64,000 bases of DNA from Tichowtungia aerotolerans (GTDB lineage: Bacteria > Verrucomicrobiota > Kiritimatiellia > Kiritimatiellales > Tichowtungiaceae). This document shows positions 60,857 through 64,000 of the stretch, in pieces. Below the pieces are notes generated by a model. The model saw only the letters and a program-made list of their open reading frames with translations. It was not told the origin of the DNA and ran no database searches. Made by a program: the position numbers and the translations under genes. How positions within the stretch are numbered: position 1 is the stretch's first letter; each line of letters begins with the position of its first letter. The stretch spans positions 806,001 to 870,000 of the forward strand of contig NZ_CP047593.1 of NCBI RefSeq assembly GCF_009905215.1. The letters are read 5' to 3'.

Positions 60857-62140
60857 TTAAGCGTCTTCGACAACAGGGAAGATATTGGCTGCCCCGGTTA
60901 TTTCCTGCCAGCACTCCGCGTAAACCCGGTCGGCAATTTGCCGGTGCTCCGGTTTCACTAAATATTCATCATGAACGGACAATGACGGAATCCCCTGCCG
61001 CATGAGTTTGCGGTGGAACATAAACATGATAGAACCCTCGACGTTCATCAACTCAGCATGACGGGCTTTGTAGAAATAGCCGCTGAGTAGCGGATTATTC
61101 TTTTCAATGGCTCGCATAAGACCCGTCAGGCTTTTTGAGAATATTTTGGCGGCGACCCGGTGCTTGCGCTTGATTTCATCATTACTCGAAAATGCGGACC
61201 GGGCTGATGCTTCGTTCTTATTGTTGAGCATCATCTGAAGCATCCATTTAGCCGCGCCCACCAAATCCTCTTTGTATTTGAACCCATCTGGAGCAATGTC
61301 GTATGGGCTATACGTCATAGGCAGATTATGATCCATGCTGAGGATAAGCTGGGGGTGACACGCCTTTACATCCCGCCGATTACACTCCACTCCGTCTATC
61401 GTCACAGTGCATCGAAGGTCTTTGTCGATGCTGTGTAACGGGTGAATCAACCGCGCCCGAAGTGGCGATCCGTCATCTTGAGGAACATAGTTCATGCGAA
61501 ACGTCTCATTTAACGAGTCGTGACAGGAGGCGACATCAAACCCCGCCATAAACTCGTTAAACTCGGCAAGGGCTTCCAACGTCCCGTCATTCGGGAAATA
61601 AGGGATGTGCTCCTTGATGACCTTGCCCTTTACCTTTTTCTCCTTCACCAATAACTGACAGGGGCGAATGCTTATTTCCGTGAAAAGTTTTGTCGGTGTA
61701 ATCCATGATTTACCCTGTTGCCCATCAGCATAAAAACTTTTTTCCCAACTCATCAGCCCTGCGGCCACAAGGTCTGTGCGCAAGTTGGAGCGCAAGGTGG
61801 TCCCGCCTCCTACGAGAAATTCGACAGAAACCCCGCGCTTCAGATTATGTGTAATCTGGCGAGCAAGCCGCTCCCTATCTTCCCTGAAACGGGCATCTGG
61901 TTTTTTGATCCTCATGTATGCCTTGATTGTTTCCCACTCATCAGGAGAACACATCTTTTCTTCGAAATCGTGAATCTTTACATCCGACCTCGCAGGCGCA
62001 GGCTCAGCTTCTTTTTTCACAAAAGGGATAATTTTAGCCGAGGGATGCCGCATCGGCAACATCAAGCCTTTTGATCTGGAACGCATTGCCAAATCAAATT
62101 CATACGCTTCCATGAATGGATCTTTTAGAGCCGCTATCAT
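60857..62140 (-). CDS. putative minimal family-A-like polymerase / replication protein
   Basis: 427 residues. A motif-A-like element lies at 256-263 (RDVKACHPQL, Asp257) and a motif-C-like VHDEYLV at 389-395 (His390, Asp391, Glu392). Between them YKEDLVGAAKWMLQMMLNNK resembles the Lys-bearing O-helix (motif B). This fits uncharacterised polymerase-like proteins of mobile elements, with no exonuclease domain. The first 160 residues are unrecognised. The iteron-like repeats at its 3' side and the Cys-rich and HTH genes upstream support a replication role for the element. Assignment is by motif only. Confidence 0.6.
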   Translation of the reverse strand: MIAALKDPFMEAYEFDLAMRSRSKGLMLPMRHPSAKIIPFVKKEAEPAPARSDVKIHDFEEKMCSPDEWETIKAYMRIKKPDARFREDRERLARQITHNLKRGVSVEFLVGGGTTLRSNLRTDLVAAGLMSWEKSFYADGQQGKSWITPTKLFTEISIRPCQLLVKEKKVKGKVIKEHIPYFPNDGTLEALAEFNEFMAGFDVASCHDSLNETFRMNYVPQDDGSPLRARLIHPLHSIDKDLRCTVTIDGVECNRRDVKACHPQLILSMDHNLPMTYSPYDIAPDGFKYKEDLVGAAKWMLQMMLNNKNEASARSAFSSNDEIKRKHRVAAKIFSKSLTGLMRAIEKNNPLLSGYFYKARHAELMNVEGSIMFMFHRKLMRQGIPSLSVHDEYLVKPEHRQIADRVYAECWQEITGAANIFPVVEDA

Positions 62141-62207
62141 ATCAGAGCACCAAACATTGACTTAATGATCTCTCCCGACTGAACAGGCGAAAAAAATGCA
62201 GAGAGGG

Positions 62208-62567
62208 TTAATATGAATCAGAACCCGCCTCTAACTGTCCGCTTTTCGGAATCCCGGCTTCAGTCGATGATTTTGGACGTAGATTCGCAGAATTGCCGAG
62301 ACCCTGCCGGTTAGGATTCTTGCCGAGCCGAAAAGGCCAAAGAGCGCAGGATTCTTTCTTGCAGGCTCTCGCAGGCTCCTCCCCACAACTAGCGCAATGA
62401 TTTTTAATCACGGTCAGAGGCCGGACCCCCGGAACACTTTTACCCATGCGCAGAGGATGGCTTGGACAATCTACCGCACCGCACAAGCGAACTTCTTTCG
62501 ACTGATTCAAGCCACAAGCCAGACAATAAAGCCGGATTGCTTTTAATGGCGAAGGGTTCTTTTTCAT
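62208..62567 (-). CDS. Cys-rich double zinc-knuckle protein
   Basis: 119 residues from the ATG at 62567 (GAGGGTGT upstream). Two similar units, each with C-x2-C followed by C-x4-C and a P-x-R-x-G end: YCLACGLNQSKEVRLCGAV then DCPSHPLRMG, and HCASCGEEPARACKKESCA then LWPFRLGKNP. They should bind one zinc each. Such proteins occur in phages and integrated elements, with no assigned role. One base separates it from the excisionase-like gene. Confidence 0.7.
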   Translation of the reverse strand: MKKNPSPLKAIRLYCLACGLNQSKEVRLCGAVDCPSHPLRMGKSVPGVRPLTVIKNHCASCGEEPARACKKESCALWPFRLGKNPNRQGLGNSANLRPKSSTEAGIPKSGQLEAGSDSY

Positions 62568-62568
62568 T

Positions 62569-62820
62569 TTACACACCCTCCGGCTTCTCTGTGCAGCTCT
62601 CAATGTATTCCATTAACGAAGGTAGCCAGATGACGCGGATTCCGGTCAGCTTGCCGGGCTGTTTAATGGATGCGGATTTGATCTTGTTCGCATCGATCAG
62701 ATTATAGATGCAACTCCTGCTCAATCCCTGAAGCCGTTCCCCCGGCTTTGTCGGCAACCGTTCCCATCGCTCAAGCTGCCCTGTGCCGTTGGCTAATTCA
62801 TGCTGATAATTGCGTTTCAT
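62569..62820 (-). CDS. small HTH protein, excisionase/AlpA-like
   Basis: 83 residues with a MerR/Xis-type HTH (GLSRSCIYNLIDANKIKSAS, then a basic wing IRVIWLP). Such proteins act as recombination directionality factors or regulators of the element's integrase. It lies between the integrase region and the replication genes, the usual position. Its stop is followed immediately by the next ATG. Confidence 0.75.
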   Translation of the reverse strand: MKRNYQHELANGTGQLERWERLPTKPGERLQGLSRSCIYNLIDANKIKSASIKQPGKLTGIRVIWLPSLMEYIESCTEKPEGV

Positions 62821-62937
62821 AATGATCTCCCTGTTTTTTCACAGCCGAAACCGTCCCGGCTGTTTCTGGGTGTCATTAATTGCGCAGCTCTAGAAATATT
62901 GGATTGAAGGAAGCCCCTCTAAATACCGAGGCTTTAT

Positions 62938-63549
62938 TCAATCGCCAGCAAAAAGCTCTGGGCAATGCTCATGCGTAACCTTCCACGAGTCCACCGCTGC
63001 ATTCCGGATTGCCCGCAAGTCAGATTCTTTACCATCGGGATCAGGAACAACGATCCTCAGTAATTTATCAAAAGCCCCTTTATCTGGCGTTGTGCTCGGC
63101 ACGATCTTCAACTCTCGGAATATGTAGCATGCGATCTTGTACGCCAATTCCTTGTAGGGAGAGGGCTGTTTGTTTGACAAAATCGCCTTATGCATTCCCT
63201 CGTATCGAGCACATAATCGCTTTAACCCCAGTATCATTTCATGATGAGGGGGAAATATTATTTCCCGTGGTGCCCGCCGAGGATCACTCAGGCTTTTTCT
63301 TTTGCCCTCCGGTGAAAATGATGCAGCTTCGGTTAAGGCCAACTGTTCATCCAGCCCAATAGCCTTTAGAGCTAAGCTTAGGTTCCGGATATTTTTTGTA
63401 ATCAGCTTTTGTTGTTTCCGCGTTCTGAGCAACTGGATCTTCTTAAAAAATTCTATGGTCTGCCCGTATTGAGCCGACACATTCTGGTCCTTGTGCCAAG
63501 CCAGCAACTGCCCCTTCTGCTCACGGCTCAACTTCATTTCGTACTCCAT
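62938..63549 (-). CDS. unknown island protein linked to the integrase
   Basis: 203 residues, strongly charged, helical. The first 75 residues (LSREQKGQLLAWHKDQNVSA onward) are basic and might bind DNA. No family is recognised. Its start overlaps the end of the integrase gene by 16 bp, so it is co-expressed and may help recombination. Confidence 0.55.
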   Translation of the reverse strand: MEYEMKLSREQKGQLLAWHKDQNVSAQYGQTIEFFKKIQLLRTRKQQKLITKNIRNLSLALKAIGLDEQLALTEAASFSPEGKRKSLSDPRRAPREIIFPPHHEMILGLKRLCARYEGMHKAILSNKQPSPYKELAYKIACYIFRELKIVPSTTPDKGAFDKLLRIVVPDPDGKESDLRAIRNAAVDSWKVTHEHCPELFAGD

Positions 63550-64000
63550 TTGGGGACAACCAACTTCGGAAGATTGTTGACCGCGGACCGCAATGCTATC
63601 GGGTCGCCGTGTGTGTAAATACGCGAAACCTCCGCGCTGGAATGCCCGGCCAGTTCGCGGGCAATGGAGTCACCTGCTCCACTCATTTTCAGGTTTGAGA
63701 CAAACGCATGTCTTAAACTGTGGAATGAGAGTTTGTTGACCGCCCGCTTTACTGTACGCCCTTTGCCGGTGCTTTCATGTGTCGGCTCTTTGGCAAGTCC
63801 TGCATCATGCATGATCTGCCGGAACTGATTGGATAGACTGGATGTTCCCGCCCGCTTGTGGGTTGCGCTTGCTTCGGGAAATACCGGCCCGCCGGTGTCA
63901 TAGGAAGGCAGTTTGACCAAAATGTCATGAAGAATATCCTTCAAGGGAAAAACCTCATCGGCACCGGTTTTCGATGCCTCAAAACGAATCTCCATCGCCT
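63534..64000 (-). CDS. tyrosine recombinase (integrase), 5' end outside the window
   Basis: Only the C-terminal catalytic part is present, about 155 residues; the frame is open to the right edge. Visible box II is LSFHSLRHAFVSNL (H-x-x-R-H) followed by LAGHSSAEVSRIYTH with His and the nucleophile Tyr. Site-specific integrase of the island, which probably inserted at the 3' end of tRNA-Phe (52537-52612). The arginine of box I would lie near or beyond the right edge. Confidence 0.88.
   Translation of the reverse strand, partial: AMEIRFEASKTGADEVFPLKDILHDILVKLPSYDTGGPVFPEASATHKRAGTSSLSNQFRQIMHDAGLAKEPTHESTGKGRTVKRAVNKLSFHSLRHAFVSNLKMSGAGDSIARELAGHSSAEVSRIYTHGDPIALRSAVNNLPKLVVPKWSTK

Overview
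Organism. The window reads like the chromosome of a PVC-superphylum bacterium, most probably a marine Kiritimatiellota (Pontiella/Kiritimatiella-like). This is an inference from gene content: several S1 sulfatases with Cys-type formylglycine motifs, BNR/sialidase-like secreted proteins, jellyroll-type domains closed by a C-terminal module ending in YRVVGE/YRIVGE, many AraC regulators, and a bacterial house-keeping set. No rRNA gene or CRISPR array was seen.

Layout. (1) 0-18.7 kb is a carbohydrate/sulfated-glycan utilisation region: three intact sulfatases (one fused to LamG and Ig-like domains), two BNR proteins, a two-repeat jellyroll protein sharing a 90%-identical 178-residue domain with its neighbour, a GH2 glycosidase, an SGNH esterase, three AraC regulators and an orphan sugar-ABC ATPase. 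(2) 18.8-36.0 kb is mostly core: AsmA-like protein, plsY, gpsA, an esterase, DUF4395, an RluA-family pseudouridine synthase with a long N-terminal extension, an Lrp/aminotransferase pair, a porin, glnK-amt (behind a possible sigma54 promoter), ptsP, the rimB-like/rimK pair, an M42 peptidase, trmB, an EamA transporter, DUF3859 and a TauE sulfite exporter at 36.1-36.9 kb. (3) 36.9-38.2 kb is a gene graveyard with remnants of an AraC regulator and of a sulfatase. (4) 38.2-52.0 kb holds a secreted SHD1-like protein with a TonB-like partner, tRNA-Arg, a MobA-like protein coupled to a ferritin-like/VIT1 protein, CII-like HTH, NfeD and SPFH proteins, lemA with an M48 protease, a cupin, an FMN-binding protein, ilvD and a TonB-dependent receptor. 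(5) 52.5-64.0 kb is a probable integrative element next to tRNA-Phe(GAA), with a tyrosine recombinase cut by the right edge, an excisionase-like HTH, a Cys-rich protein, a minimal polymerase-like replication candidate beside iteron-like repeats, and a cargo of a trypsin-like protease with a membrane partner, a HEPN-like protein with a lipase-like protein, and a membrane protein coupled to a micro-ORF resembling the start of HsdR.

Cross-cutting signal. The palindrome TTCCA(A/G)NNNTTGGAA occurs at least 15 times exactly and about nine more times with one mismatch, in coding DNA of different frames and in intergenic DNA. About 0.008 exact copies are expected by chance. All exact copies lie between 20 and 58 kb. 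They are missing from the sulfatase region and nearly missing from the island. Four of the copies form or supply the U-tract of intrinsic terminators. This highly iterated palindrome, comparable in behaviour to cyanobacterial HIP1, is the strongest undescribed structure in the window.
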